Assembly (NCBI GenBank): GCA_005798335.1
Contig: SYJV01000285.1
Coordinates: 53,019-117,018 of the forward strand
DNA length: 64,000 bases
Source of the DNA: Planctomycetaceae bacterium
Lineage (GTDB): Bacteria > Planctomycetota > Planctomycetia > Pirellulales > Pirellulaceae
Direction of reading: 5' to 3'
The notes beneath the pieces are model-generated. The model was given only the letters and a program-made list of their open reading frames with translations, was not told the DNA's origin and searched no databases. A program made the position numbers and the translations under genes. Position 1 is the first letter of the stretch; the number at the start of each line of letters is the position of its first letter. This document shows positions 15,001 to 21,090 of the stretch, in pieces.

Positions 15001-17965
15001 CGGAACTGACAGGATTTGCGTACTGTTGCAACACACTGACTGGCAAGCCAAATGGGTCGATCACGTTCGGCATCGTAGCCGTCATGATATTGCCACCATG
15101 ATTGCCGTTAAGGTTCATTTTTGCAAAATCGTAATTTCGACCGGTTAGATCGGTAAGGAGCTTGCTGATGGTCTTCGGCTGTAAACCGCCCACCGGCGCT
15201 TCGTTAACAAGGTTCTCTTGTAACAGCAACATCTTGGCGGTCGTACGGGTATTGGCGAATGCAGCAAATTCTTCCTTGTCGTATTCCACATTCGGTTTCA
15301 ACCGGCCCCGTGCGTTGGGGTGAAACTCAAATGTCACGTTGGTTACTTCGGCCTCGGCGAGCAGATCTTCAAACTCGTCCAAATCGATCGGCAGGTTGTA
15401 GTCGGTCCCAACAAATCCTAAATACTGATCGAGTCGCGCATGGTCGGTTTCCTTGAACAACGGCAGAGTTTTGCCGTCGATGATAATGTTCTTAACACCC
15501 ATCAGGTTTGACGGGCCGACGTTGAAAATGAACTCGATGAGCTGGAAATCGATATTCACGCCGAATGCATTCGCGATTGAGTCTTCGGCAAAGTCCTTGA
15601 CATAGTCAAAGATCTTATCCTTGACGAAATCGACGACTCCCCTGAGCGGATTGGGAAGTGGGCCGAGCAGTTCGTCGAGCGGTTGCATGAATTTGTCATT
15701 CAGTTCCTCCCGAAATTCATGCAGCCCATCGCGGAGGTCTCCGATCGCACGCGGCATACCGAGCATCGGAATGAAGAACTGGTTCACGAATGAATCGTCC
15801 GTGCTCTGGTCGCCATTGGGATCGTCGAGTTCGTTTAAGAATCGATCAACGACATTGACCTTGGATTCCACCTTGCCGCGCTCATCGGGGAAATCAGGAT
15901 TGACTGCATCCGGTCCCAAGCTGATCCCTTTTTGGTTTTGCAGCTCGCGGCCGATCTGTGGATAGAAGAATGCCTTGGTAAAGGCCTGACCAAGTCGGTT
16001 CCAATTCTGCAGAGTGGTATCGATACTCTCGATCCAATATCCGAGGTACCCAGCTTTGTTACCGCCGCCCGCCGACCCGAAGGCCGCTGCCACAGCGAGC
16101 ATGGATTCATCCGACGGAATTCCGCCATTCGCGATTTCGTTAAACGATTCTTTAAACGCGTCGATGATCGTTTCCGCCAGCAGTTTTACATCGTCAAATA
16201 ACCCGTCGGTGTCGATATCGTCTCCTTCGACGAGTGCTTTGCCGGCTGCCAAAACACGGTCGATCTCCGCTCTAAACGGCTCTTCCGGTAAACTGGCTGG
16301 GTCCGTTTCAAGGGCGCGCAGTCGGAGAAGCGTATCTCGCAGATCAATGACGAAATCCAACACCGGGCCACGTGATTGAATGTGCTCGTAAACACCAAGT
16401 ATCAGATCGCCCCTGGCCGACAATTCGCTTCGAATGATCAACTCTTTGAAGTCACTGTTTACTCGCCAGTTATTGTCATCTTGGAGTTTCGTGACAAGCG
16501 TACTGTCGGATAGGAAAACTGGAGCTTGAGGTTCGACCAATTCCTGCAATTGACTGCGAATCGATGCTGGGAATATCCCACTTTTCAAGTCCTCAATAAC
16601 CGTTGAAACGTCCTCGGTCACCTGAACCAGAAAATCTTCTTTATGACCAGGCAGATCGGGAAGATCCTTGATTGTCGTCTCGAAAATGAAGCGATGCGGT
16701 GAGTCAATCTCACGCGGAGCTGAACTGTCGCTGCTGACGTCGCCATCGGGAAGCCGGGTCCGTTCGACCTCGCCATCATTGCCGTCAACAAACTTGACAC
16801 CGTCGTAGTTGGGAGTTGCGTCGTTTGAGTAAGCTTCAATAATGATGTGCCGAATTGGGTTCAATCGCGCAGTATCATTACTTGGATCAAAAATGTTTCC
16901 AAAATCAGGCCAGACCCCATCCGTAAAATCATTGGCCAGTGTGTGGGCCCAGACGTCGCCCGCGGCGTGTGTTGCAAAGCCATACGCGAAGGCCAAGATT
17001 TGCAACTGTTCGGCAGGTGAGTATTCGTTGCCACCTTGTACTGCCCATGCCTTGTCCAGCGTGTGACCGACCCAAACTCCAGTCGAGTCTGGATGCACAA
17101 TGGCTTGAGCCATGACTAGGTCTGGGAACGCGTCATCGCCAGCTCCACCGTAGTAGAAGGCAGGATATTGCTTAATCGCCTCGATGATTCGCGGATGGAC
17201 GCTGTACTCTCTGCCCTTAATCGTAACCTTACCGTCCTCCAGCAAGTCCCGCCTAACATCGACCGCTACCTCGACGTGCGTGTACGGCTTGAAGGCCACA
17301 TGTGCCAGTGGATCACGGCTATGTTGATCGCTATGGGAATGTTCGAATCCCAATAGGTGACCCGTTTCATGTGCAATGACTCTTGCCAAGTCACGTCCAT
17401 ATTCTTCAGGGCTCATTGCACTACTGGGAATGACATCGCTGAAGACAAGAGCGTTATCGTCATGATCGAGATTACCGTGATCTACCTGTTCCGCCAGGCC
17501 CCAGTAGTGGCCATGCTCACGGAACGCCGAGCCATCTCCGCCTACATAGATCGTTGAGTATCCGTTGCCAGCGGGCTGCATTGTTTGAAAGGAAACGGGC
17601 ATCCCTTCGAAGGCTTGATGAAGCGCATCCTGAACATTTTCGACAATTGCGTTTTCTTTGCCGAGCAAGGAAGCGGGTGCCGCGAATGCTGGCACATCCA
17701 TATTCCTGATCTCGATTGGTCCGCGATAATTAACTGCCGAAGCTCCATTGAAATTCAAATAAACCACTTGTTCCACAGGAGCCGCGCCTTCATCGAACGA
17801 TCGATACTCCGCGTTTGAATTCAGCAGACCATCCGTCTTTGCCGGATCATGGAAGAGCAAGATTCTCTGATCGAGCGACTCAATACGCATGTTTCTGAGG
17901 AATGCGTTTTTCTTTTTGTTGCGAGATGAGGCGGATTTTTTAGCGGAGTTTGATCGGGCACGCAT
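1..17965 (-). CDS. Giant LEPR-type exported protein with metzincin site, FG-GAP repeats and adhesin-like beta repeats (C-terminus outside window)
   Basis: One minus-strand frame stays in register at every point I translated, from the ATG at 17965 to base 1, giving at least 5988 codons. The N-terminus is Lys/Arg/Ser-rich and followed by IESLDQRILLF, a variant of the planctomycete LEPR-xLL motif of large exported proteins. Residues 199-209 read HETGHLLGFEH, the HExxHxxGxxH zinc site of metzincin proteases. Around residues 323-345 a segment with GFATHAAGDVWAHT resembles zinc-dependent phospholipase C. Residues about 350-1500 look helical and then mixed. Residues about 1735-2065 hold FG-GAP/VCBS repeats (GDVDGDSDIDVVAGN type). 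Then come several thousand residues of Ala/Ser/Thr/Val-rich repeats (DTTAFIG, then V.A...DI.V.S), as in filamentous adhesins of the leukotoxin LktA type. The visible end is a cadherin-like domain (NEDIAIAF...PVTDAPRVTA). Likely a surface or matrix protein. The many plus-strand frames here are antisense. Confidence 0.9.
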   Translation of the reverse strand, partial: MRARSNSAKKSASSRNKKKNAFLRNMRIESLDQRILLFHDPAKTDGLLNSNAEYRSFDEGAAPVEQVVYLNFNGASAVNYRGPIEIRNMDVPAFAAPASLLGKENAIVENVQDALHQAFEGMPVSFQTMQPAGNGYSTIYVGGDGSAFREHGHYWGLAEQVDHGNLDHDDNALVFSDVIPSSAMSPEEYGRDLARVIAHETGHLLGFEHSHSDQHSRDPLAHVAFKPYTHVEVAVDVRRDLLEDGKVTIKGREYSVHPRIIEAIKQYPAFYYGGAGDDAFPDLVMAQAIVHPDSTGVWVGHTLDKAWAVQGGNEYSPAEQLQILAFAYGFATHAAGDVWAHTLANDFTDGVWPDFGNIFDPSNDTARLNPIRHIIIEAYSNDATPNYDGVKFVDGNDGEVERTRLPDGDVSSDSSAPREIDSPHRFIFETTIKDLPDLPGHKEDFLVQVTEDVSTVIEDLKSGIFPASIRSQLQELVEPQAPVFLSDSTLVTKLQDDNNWRVNSDFKELIIRSELSARGDLILGVYEHIQSRGPVLDFVIDLRDTLLRLRALETDPASLPEEPFRAEIDRVLAAGKALVEGDDIDTDGLFDDVKLLAETIIDAFKESFNEIANGGIPSDESMLAVAAAFGSAGGGNKAGYLGYWIESIDTTLQNWNRLGQAFTKAFFYPQIGRELQNQKGISLGPDAVNPDFPDERGKVESKVNVVDRFLNELDDPNGDQSTDDSFVNQFFIPMLGMPRAIGDLRDGLHEFREELNDKFMQPLDELLGPLPNPLRGVVDFVKDKIFDYVKDFAEDSIANAFGVNIDFQLIEFIFNVGPSNLMGVKNIIIDGKTLPLFKETDHARLDQYLGFVGTDYNLPIDLDEFEDLLAEAEVTNVTFEFHPNARGRLKPNVEYDKEEFAAFANTRTTAKMLLLQENLVNEAPVGGLQPKTISKLLTDLTGRNYDFAKMNLNGNHGGNIMTATMPNVIDPFGLPVSVLQQYANPVSSDLWIRLIDADHQWRQDSRFALQDQYRFHETGTGQNATEWLFNGLAPGATYKLQTDWLVNEFLSDQGRVFTSTAAQYEVFTGGNLLRTVAINQGGFPDDEVIIPTDPNSFESSGQAWENLGTFVAGPTGSLRVRLSNIDRSANFAAENVVNSLIQVGNTGLETGQRVVFHQGNGSSGNLVDGGVYFVIAVDDRHIQLAATLTDATRTEAPNVPSPIPISVGIMSGSGHYLSVGSFVVAGRARLAPVNSLEPARIVTNKDAGYSETTPILASPIPRGETELNNAVVPQSLLDVMVDQLDESDSFFNERDFNDLEGLVQKLVPSPLDLTDIDPPDVQDPVSAFLWNELSSESQQLLVDFLGDSAQESDVAAILVDKFNELLKGPSIHNPPVDSTRFDRVTLLAETGALLSLERLDGERLVRLNRLLLEDAYRHEIVRSLANSFVVQVVTPSVEWRLIRIDKVDAEASNKVVYGHQYRIFNNRISFQISKPWRGTEYPTGQGNFPLWESNLLRPAFRTLFTDWQNGIDNFPDLGDSTTDDPNAITPPSAISFGEFPPYTPFRPTLTAPTTGTLLVDGNDVLDLVGTLTFNSIVGNGDAIEDSLTLNVNGDVILNGFVGGRGLKNITIIATGSITVADSATISSRQVGLRANHWDASSIADSGNITLEAPIIDVGLGANIVAHATDGFVAGNVTLTADDQFDDLGNAFFIPNYKTTSTLAAIDLAMDARLTGGNITLQTTAVTKKAPNIDVDFSTPTRAMALADVDGDADLDLVVGTHQGGVLIYRNVLGKYEDTPLAIEIDPQFVTTSIAVGDVDGDSDIDVVAGNRGQPARLFLNNSNAGIGTFGPGLFSAGANIGPARDTMAVALGNLDADTALELVVGTDGGGVFVHQFTAGNFNSGTSILGSGFNTSSLALGDVDNDNDLDLIVGNRGQANRFYRNTAGVLSFGSTVGAALDTSSVALGNLDGDATLELVVGTDGDGIQLHQFSSGAFGAAIAIDNTPRATTSLALGDLNLDGNVDVVVGNLDQANLMYVNLGAAAFAAAREITSDINPTRAITVGNVGGDDDGLDVVAGNYLQPGRLYLWEKLNFEFTLGNITSNFVADGYRIGMDIGVESELVDKAEQIEPLNISTDSAVFVSAVSESTIHLASGVTVIASGNVTLNADSTALVDMTTQTSGFGITFGNSSPTAEVTLDAGVTINAVGELKIAALANNDLKVTSFIPGVGVSSNVSFSLASAHSNSLADIQNGATITAGTADIKAENKNSFRNTASAIGFGTASESENAIGASVALSFFQSNAKANVSGIITTAGDMNVHAQSINDINVTRTFAHVGSGSSQQEEKEEGGIKGAVKGFLWDKVVEFIEAHVPLAKEIGDIQSEIEEYNIDFQSSTPENQYAGAIALVTSDNNAAAVIGNEAWITVGGGLKVDSLAEDPFQISASGNAGALRPADEMSVGGALVYSKVANQANAFIAWNSTVDVRNTLELHAKANFTSPVDPLQLGLAIAGFGDATQTEAIGGAYGYVSAFSSDAENDESSSVQQQIEQPTNNLVNHVLDEEEIGTSFIHAGGSVAGGGTAVGGGINLMFTYNSADAGIAPQARINQRSDELWTGPTRVSLQDVVVTAESSMEVVNYAGNPSVLNFIRDDAQTAVGGFIDLIFTQNFANAHIDDLPQVSADLDVKLTATTDVDLTTVVFSGNLATKIGIDGAAMLDRVSNQTRAYIEDRAVVDAVRDVNLDAQSDVNVISIAPAIAIGGATGVGMGVSISEIRDQTLAFIGDSQEDVSPGGFGGELGSVHAGNDLSASARSNPQSWSIAASAGIATGTDNGSSSSTGNVDLGTGSSASFGMGLSGSVGLNWIDQVTESFIRDSVTVTVGRNLTLEAESNPQLISGAGAFAFANGQFGIGGTYAHNQLIQTTRAYTAHADIQAEAVELDAHSDNTILGISASGAGAKADPAIAGGANLNSLNQRTLAYLGDGTTMNATDVSVLANNANHLIPIAGAIGISAGGNFSVGANADLVFTDTEVAAWIGAAKKTFDPTDDAILNRNEIVFEDRILIYDHQLTTGQPIVYRNGGGTSIGGLADGTTYFVIRIDANHISLASSPVAAKKGIAIGLDDRVADGKSHSLEISSSTDLTATGDVNVLAENDVDLIAVSASLAIATSGSGVSGSASLVNIAHTVEAYISEGAHVTSAGNIEMNADDDFKAVVVAGSAGGGSNVGVGSSLTSVKIERTTLAYVGQDATVTSGGTTGLTVDATSNSSVVPFAVGGAGAGESAVAGSAVISRIHDTTLAYIDDNATIAAHRATQPGMSSILVQAENNTVLKNASGTAAIGGNRGIGGSIDAARIEKDTRAFVGGGTHLNADKNITVSANSSEDVFSVAASVGVSGSTSILGALSGYSVDVTTQAILGDSPLDDLAPLAPSVAHAAGSVIVSADDKNTMDFVGGGVGVSGGAAVGGAASIAVVRKLTEAIIAPTAQVDADSLASISPVTANSGKFNIAFPNVAFDSDRVKPPSFPSRDSDGDGQNDLADSSIIRPRVATNATESRRGVVVTATNRDDVASYIAGAGVGGGFTFGLSTPAAILRVDTTARIGENALINTGNQNAAGIGQSVLVAAASDYSHLGLSGALTATGGASIAPAGNIESTHMNTHASIGENSQVSAKQDVTVQAHATEDSLLLTASGSASGSGGGSGSVAVFALNNTTYASIDAGADVDAGGNVVVIASDVTDLDTIAGAAAFGASVGVSVSLGVNVIHKDTQAFIANDAIVDAKANSANVTVLNDVGSSTLSTTTTRGVVVQASSKESLLDIAASGAGSAGFAGAGGINVNVIDSDTSAHIGDRASINTLNSGENALQSVHVIAGNEVDARSIAGGLAIGSGALAGAVDIGVVRNDTTAFIGSNATVHAVNDIVVNSLAKEDIKSLGVSGGFAATASFAGSVAVWALGTKFDSTYSDDQTTTNSLSHSGSSVDQQAATASASVSTILSQGLSRYSGVNGNPPAQETPKSQIADILRASKDSLAQNTLTSAQITTDLFNSSDATGTVAEIRPGAVLAAGDDISVHATTDVDLSSFAGSASAAAVAAVGAAVNVERIHFKTDAFFAGTLEDADSVSIKSRFNNDTEGKSFSGQGALGGALGAAVTSIRDDSSTTARIDGSSGTHTAIQQAASVNLDATSITTLDGSTGQGALAVGGAAGVTVTKVVADGNTSSLVGDHVHIGSQPGKSVANLSVDSNSTTTVNADAKALAAGVVGAATLNFATAEITPSIEASLGSRTSSSNSFITVSGDVEVSAISNSDANAELFGIQLAAGASLGFSRSTATVSPEVEAAVGRGTTINSGGDVAVLAQHNKPSITALPGGTTITFERGAFAQAEAGAAAAIAGNTARAFSESSPVVDALIFDGVSITAENAVKVNADSTNNANSIGGSLTIGLLGAGGVQTDADVAGIAGAGIQSNSTINATSLDVRSMSIDRAVSEGRAATGGILAGNATTSEASISQGARPSLGGIGSGRIIIPGVDLPEHNSSVFVNGSTIHVTDYVRIIADQEADADAFAKGTSIGALFSAGKSEANITVNPSVNADVKSTTITAGSLVDIGANFGDGNGPSVVAMDIPEAEAMDADEISTAYAKGSGGALIGLVGSDSSSFYKPTVRTEVGGAVNISAVNITISSEADSNTAAVARNVSGGLVARGNADALVNMENTVLATVKGGQGASHSNIDAENNFTLRVDSSQDGDAFAHSRAVAAVPIANAHSTIVGDYNLEASVDANVDIEAGNTLTIESEIDEAEFGSRETNDPSDASERFGANAHANTGGLAADSHATSSTKLGTAAAPAQSLVSVGAFSTLTAPNVVLISDVTDINLKSDANARSAGAAVIVTSTSTGELHSDSNVKLHSDSIIDATNTTIESLQGTGSDLRMQVESTSDKDGVFGNPAALVVIRQDSLSRIEAFDRSSIRTRNLTVRTDTDVTLFQATSTENGAIRQGSGNITSSFDRDRNIVWNADVYLKGADSPTLIVEANGSTAANVTTATGVTINDTDGTLANPTGTLGNVAAPTIVVNSINNTSAFGNVLFEVPLINAGEDASITGTLGSFTIDRAFDEVLIQNSSNKPLQIGNINVISSATPDVVIDVPNSNHLAFDVFQDYGDTQIVIKNNSKSGTPSITLSGVINNPVGESTIDSVGDLIRASTGNVKLVTNVAQLKANGSVGTIAGRLPVEIIVSDGRQEDLNVNAVGSIALDLIARIRQTTTPVTIDASNIVATNSSSNVLLHTSVQETQSPSVLPLLRVNEIKQNDITLVRAHFETTEEFPFVDLGVLGISTSPAPVASTWNFDLIKGSSVVANLPAAELSGPKMGVNAGTDVGGGTIDVSTNGDITLSETSGAMRIGAITTTQGNVTLNSNNSIIVSPTDAAADVVGLNVHLNAATLIGTAAAPVDVDSTSRLNATATGDIFLVETNGNMNLGLVSSSGSVSLTAATGSILEGVSDPDADVVGNSISLVANNATTNPAPSIGTTTNALEVNSAISATGSVRATARGSLFLSETSGSMTLAEARSTTGSIRVDVSDTAATGSDLILASAQVIANAGPVQLNAGDNFSSSVGSLVQGTVVGVVADFGNADPTVGSVINAAGTFVGRPITFSTGTEADTISLSQTALQGPTTINANNGSDIINVDRIAPLTTSAGGVRDRLTLNIGQGSNQVNATATPTGNYIADIIGGVRSTGLSTLTVNGTSQNDSMLLNPSQFSVVHASSPATSELFNLGASIDQVSALGGDGNDSLAIDLVSGNLSFLNGVSFVGGNGTDLILVSGSASADLFEVDATSASSGTIRTQVAGGTLSTPTTITAVEQVSINGLNPTTNPGDTLRILDSVSAPAVIPSGSLTTPLPVTYTNIEQVLIGSLPDARNDQITTNEDIAIAFNPFANDFGLNDLPITVLLAQPSNGSVIYRNNNTPTILSDDTFLFTPSADFSGNTQFQYTVRDVNNDQSVATVSVVVNPVTDAPRVTAEGVSGDEGT

Positions 17966-18269
17966 TTTGTTTTCTCGCGGCTTAACTTGGTTCAAAGTCG
18001 AAGTGACACCATTCACTGCGTTGAAACCGTACGGCGCGCCTCACAAAATTTGAAAAAATCCGACAAATACAATGACTCTTGCGTTAAGGAGAGTTTTATG
18101 CACCGTCTGCAGAAAGCGGTCCAGCTAAAAAATTGAGTTTGATCTGAGCCGCAGTCGCTAGCGGCAATCAACGAATTACAACAGAAAATGGCGAAAGTTC
18201 GCGGCTCAACCCACAAAACGAATTTTGACAGGAAATTGGCCTGGCTAGCATGACCAGATGTCAAACCGA
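17966..18269. other. Non-coding gap upstream of the giant gene
   Basis: This 304-bp stretch lies between the stop of the kinase fusion and the start of the giant exported protein, both on the minus strand. It must contain the leader of the giant gene if that gene has its own promoter. I see no convincing -35/-10 pair, sigma-54 element or strong Shine-Dalgarno sequence before the ATG at 17965, and no clear terminator hairpin for the kinase gene. Confidence 0.5.
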
Positions 18270-20801
18270 CTATGTTCTGACTTGATAAAGTCCGCATTCC
18301 GGCAGATCGTCGCTGAGTCGGACGGTGCGCTTTTCGGCGAATTGAATTCCGGAGCCGGCCACCAGATCCTTTACGGTGCTAGAAACGAATACTTCATTTT
18401 TTCCGCCGAAGAGGGCTACCCTTTCGGCCAGCTCTACCGCTGGGCCGCTGATTCGCTGCTGATAGATTTCGATTTCACCGGTATGCAATCCAATTTGCAA
18501 CTCGACGCCTAGTCGCACAGCCGAATTGCGAATCGCCAGGGCAGCTCGAATCGCTCTAGCCGGTCCATCGAAACTAGCAGAGATGCACGTATCCGCAGTC
18601 TGAATGGTATTACCCCGAAACAGTTCTAATTCACGCACAAAATGCGCATGAGATAAATCGGTTCGTTGCGGTTTGTTCAAGACTTCAGGGCCGATCACAT
18701 GCAGAACCTGCGCGTGCAATACCGTCGCCAATATTCGGTGAGCTTTCTCATGCGGCTTCAAACCGGTCAAAAATTCTCCAATGTTGTTTAACATTTCATC
18801 TTGATTACCAACGAACGGAAGGTGATCTTCGCCCGATAGTTCGACGAACTGTGCACCCGGTATTTGCTCGGCCAAATATCGTCCTTCTTCAACTAACAAG
18901 CAGCGGTCTCCAGTGCGATGCAGGACAAGTGTGGGCACTTGGATAGCTCTTAGGATAGGTCGTACGTCGAACTGAGAATTCATCTTCGTAAGCGCTAGCG
19001 CAGCACCTGGACTGGCACCCATGCGCAGATACGTTGCCCACCAATTTGAAAACTCAGCATCGTTGGCTTTGCTTGGCGCTCGAACGCCCAGCCCCACCGG
19101 CCCGCCCCAATCCCTGGCTATCTCATTCAGAAATTGGTTGTGTTGTTCTTGGTTGGGTCCCCATGGGTAGTCCGGCGCTCGCAATCGCCTGGCGTAGCAC
19201 CCGATCATGACGAGTGCAAGCGTTTTTTCAGGATACGTCGCTGCAAACAGACTGCACATCGGACCGCCTTCAGAAACGCCCAACAGAATTGCTTTGTCGG
19301 ACCCGGCGGCGTCCATAACCGCCCGCACGTCATCCATGCGTTGTTCAAGTGAGGGTAACTGATCGTAGGGAACGCGATCCGATAATCCAGTTCCACGTTT
19401 GTCGAAAATAATTAACCGCGCAATCGAGGCCAGACGTTTTAGAAATCGGGCAAACGATGGCTCTTTCCAAAACCAATCCAAGTGGGAAACCCAACCCATG
19501 ACAAAGACCAAGTCGAGTTCTCCTCGGCCGACAATTTGGTAGGCGATATTGACGTCGCCGCTTCGAGCATAACGCACTTCTGGGATCTCAATTGTCGTAT
19601 CCGTCGCGCTCGTCCGATTCGTCTTAGCGGAGGCCTGACTCCGATTTTCATCTTGAACAAGGTCGTCATCGCGAAAGCGGACGGCGGATCGGTCCAACTG
19701 GCGTCGAGCCTGTTTAAGGTCCACGACAACTTCTTTTGCGCTTTGGTATCTCGCTTCACGATCCTTGCGAAGTAGTTTTTTTACGCATTGTTCAAGTTCA
19801 ATGTGCGAGACTTGTGCAAGTCGCTCCATTCGCAACGGTCCATCGCTGATGAGTGTCGTCAATATCCCCACGTCATTATTGGATTGATACGGCAAGGCTC
19901 CCGTCAAAAGCTCGAACATTACCACGCCCAAGCTAAACAGATCCGCTCGAAAATCGATCGAATGCTGCCTGGCTTGCTCTGGGGACATGTAACGAACTGT
20001 CCCCATAATGAAGCCTGAATCTGTATCTGAACGAGGGAGAACGATTTCATCGATGGAATCTGTCGCGTAGTACTTGGCAATGCCAAAATCGAGGACCTTG
20101 ACCAGCCCGTCGGGACGCACCATTACGTTTTCAGGCTTGATATCGCGATGGACAATATTGGCCGAATGAGCCGCAATTAACGCTTCGGCGATTTGAATTC
20201 CTAGATCCAGTTTCTTGTCCAAGTCCAAATCAGTGCCGATAAGATTTCTAAGCGACCGGCCAGCCACAAACTCCGATGCGATAAAACGGCTATCACCCGA
20301 ACTTCCAATTTCGAAAATTGTCAGAATATTCGGATGGTTTAACGAGCTCGCCGACTTTGCTTCGCGTTCAAATCGTTTCAACCATTGAGGCGAGTTTACA
20401 TAACGCAGCGGTAGTATTTTGAGTGCTACTTTGCGGTCAAGTCGATCGTCGTGTGCTAAATAAACCTCACCCATGCCTCCGATGCCAATGCAACGCAGAA
20501 TTTCATAGGCACCCAGCCGTGAACCAGGAACCAACGTGTTCGGCGACGAATCCAGATCTTCGCACGCAACTTGCCCATCCGAGAATTCTCCAGTGGTTTC
20601 TGTCGAGATTTGGATGAACTGCTTGGCAAGTTTGTCGGAATAGTCATCCCAGCTTCCCAGCCATTCATGATATTTCGCAATTCGTGCTACAATTCTCTGG
20701 TGTTGTTCGGGATCGTAATTGCAAACCGAAGCTAGAAATGCAAGTCTTTCTTGCGGTTCTTCGATTTGAACAGCGGTAAGAAAAATCTCAGATTCGTTCA
20801 T
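18270..20801 (-). CDS. Ser/Thr protein kinase / alpha-beta hydrolase / degenerate class III cyclase fusion
   Basis: This 843-residue protein has three recognisable parts. Residues about 98-370 are a Hanks-type kinase with glycine loop GIGGMGEV (106-113), the ATP lysine in VALK (K128), catalytic HRD (D220) and DFG (D238), so it should be active. Residues about 405-665 are an alpha/beta hydrolase with nucleophile elbow GVSEGG (S510), acid in HRTGDR (D632) and histidine in GEDH (H660), a complete triad. Residues about 675-843 match class III adenylate/guanylate cyclase (FDGPARAIRAAL, GLHTGEIE, VFVSSTVKDLVAGSG). The usual first metal site (TDIVGS) is replaced by AQVLHV and GDG by ADT, so catalysis is doubtful. 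There is no membrane segment. The gene is divergent from an ECF sigma factor 289 bp away, a pairing common in planctomycetes. The substrate of the hydrolase is unknown. Confidence 0.9.
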   Translation of the reverse strand: MNESEIFLTAVQIEEPQERLAFLASVCNYDPEQHQRIVARIAKYHEWLGSWDDYSDKLAKQFIQISTETTGEFSDGQVACEDLDSSPNTLVPGSRLGAYEILRCIGIGGMGEVYLAHDDRLDRKVALKILPLRYVNSPQWLKRFEREAKSASSLNHPNILTIFEIGSSGDSRFIASEFVAGRSLRNLIGTDLDLDKKLDLGIQIAEALIAAHSANIVHRDIKPENVMVRPDGLVKVLDFGIAKYYATDSIDEIVLPRSDTDSGFIMGTVRYMSPEQARQHSIDFRADLFSLGVVMFELLTGALPYQSNNDVGILTTLISDGPLRMERLAQVSHIELEQCVKKLLRKDREARYQSAKEVVVDLKQARRQLDRSAVRFRDDDLVQDENRSQASAKTNRTSATDTTIEIPEVRYARSGDVNIAYQIVGRGELDLVFVMGWVSHLDWFWKEPSFARFLKRLASIARLIIFDKRGTGLSDRVPYDQLPSLEQRMDDVRAVMDAAGSDKAILLGVSEGGPMCSLFAATYPEKTLALVMIGCYARRLRAPDYPWGPNQEQHNQFLNEIARDWGGPVGLGVRAPSKANDAEFSNWWATYLRMGASPGAALALTKMNSQFDVRPILRAIQVPTLVLHRTGDRCLLVEEGRYLAEQIPGAQFVELSGEDHLPFVGNQDEMLNNIGEFLTGLKPHEKAHRILATVLHAQVLHVIGPEVLNKPQRTDLSHAHFVRELELFRGNTIQTADTCISASFDGPARAIRAALAIRNSAVRLGVELQIGLHTGEIEIYQQRISGPAVELAERVALFGGKNEVFVSSTVKDLVAGSGIQFAEKRTVRLSDDLPECGLYQVRT

Positions 20802-21090
20802 GTGATTTGCTGTTACCGAAGCGATTCGATCAGGCTTACTCCACCCGGAATATCGATTCTTGCTACTAAATAGCCGTGCTCAATCGTGATAGCATAGTAG
20901 CGGAAACCGTCAAGGTTTTCGTGGGACATCCGAAACTCTTGACGAGTTCCGCTACCTCAGAATCGCGCACGGTTATTTAGTTTTTCGCCGTTCCATTGAG
21001 TATACGGTGAAATTTCGCGATTGAGTTGTCCGGTTGTTGTTCAACAATTTTACTTGAGCGCGGAAACGGGCCTGCCCGAGAGGTCTGAAT
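20802..21090. promoter_or_regulatory. Divergent intergenic region between kinase fusion and ECF sigma factor
   Basis: The 289-bp gap separates two divergently transcribed regulatory genes, so promoters for both should lie here. No box pair is clear enough to mark. A purine-rich GAGAGG element sits about 10 bases before the sigma factor ATG and can serve as ribosome binding site. Shared control of the two genes is an inference from the arrangement. Confidence 0.4.

Noticed and set aside
323..17818. Dozens of plus-strand open frames of 60-240 codons
   Set aside because: All are antisense to one continuous minus-strand frame with clear domains. Their composition (Ala/Ser/Thr/Pro-rich without domains) is the mirror of the repeat codons.
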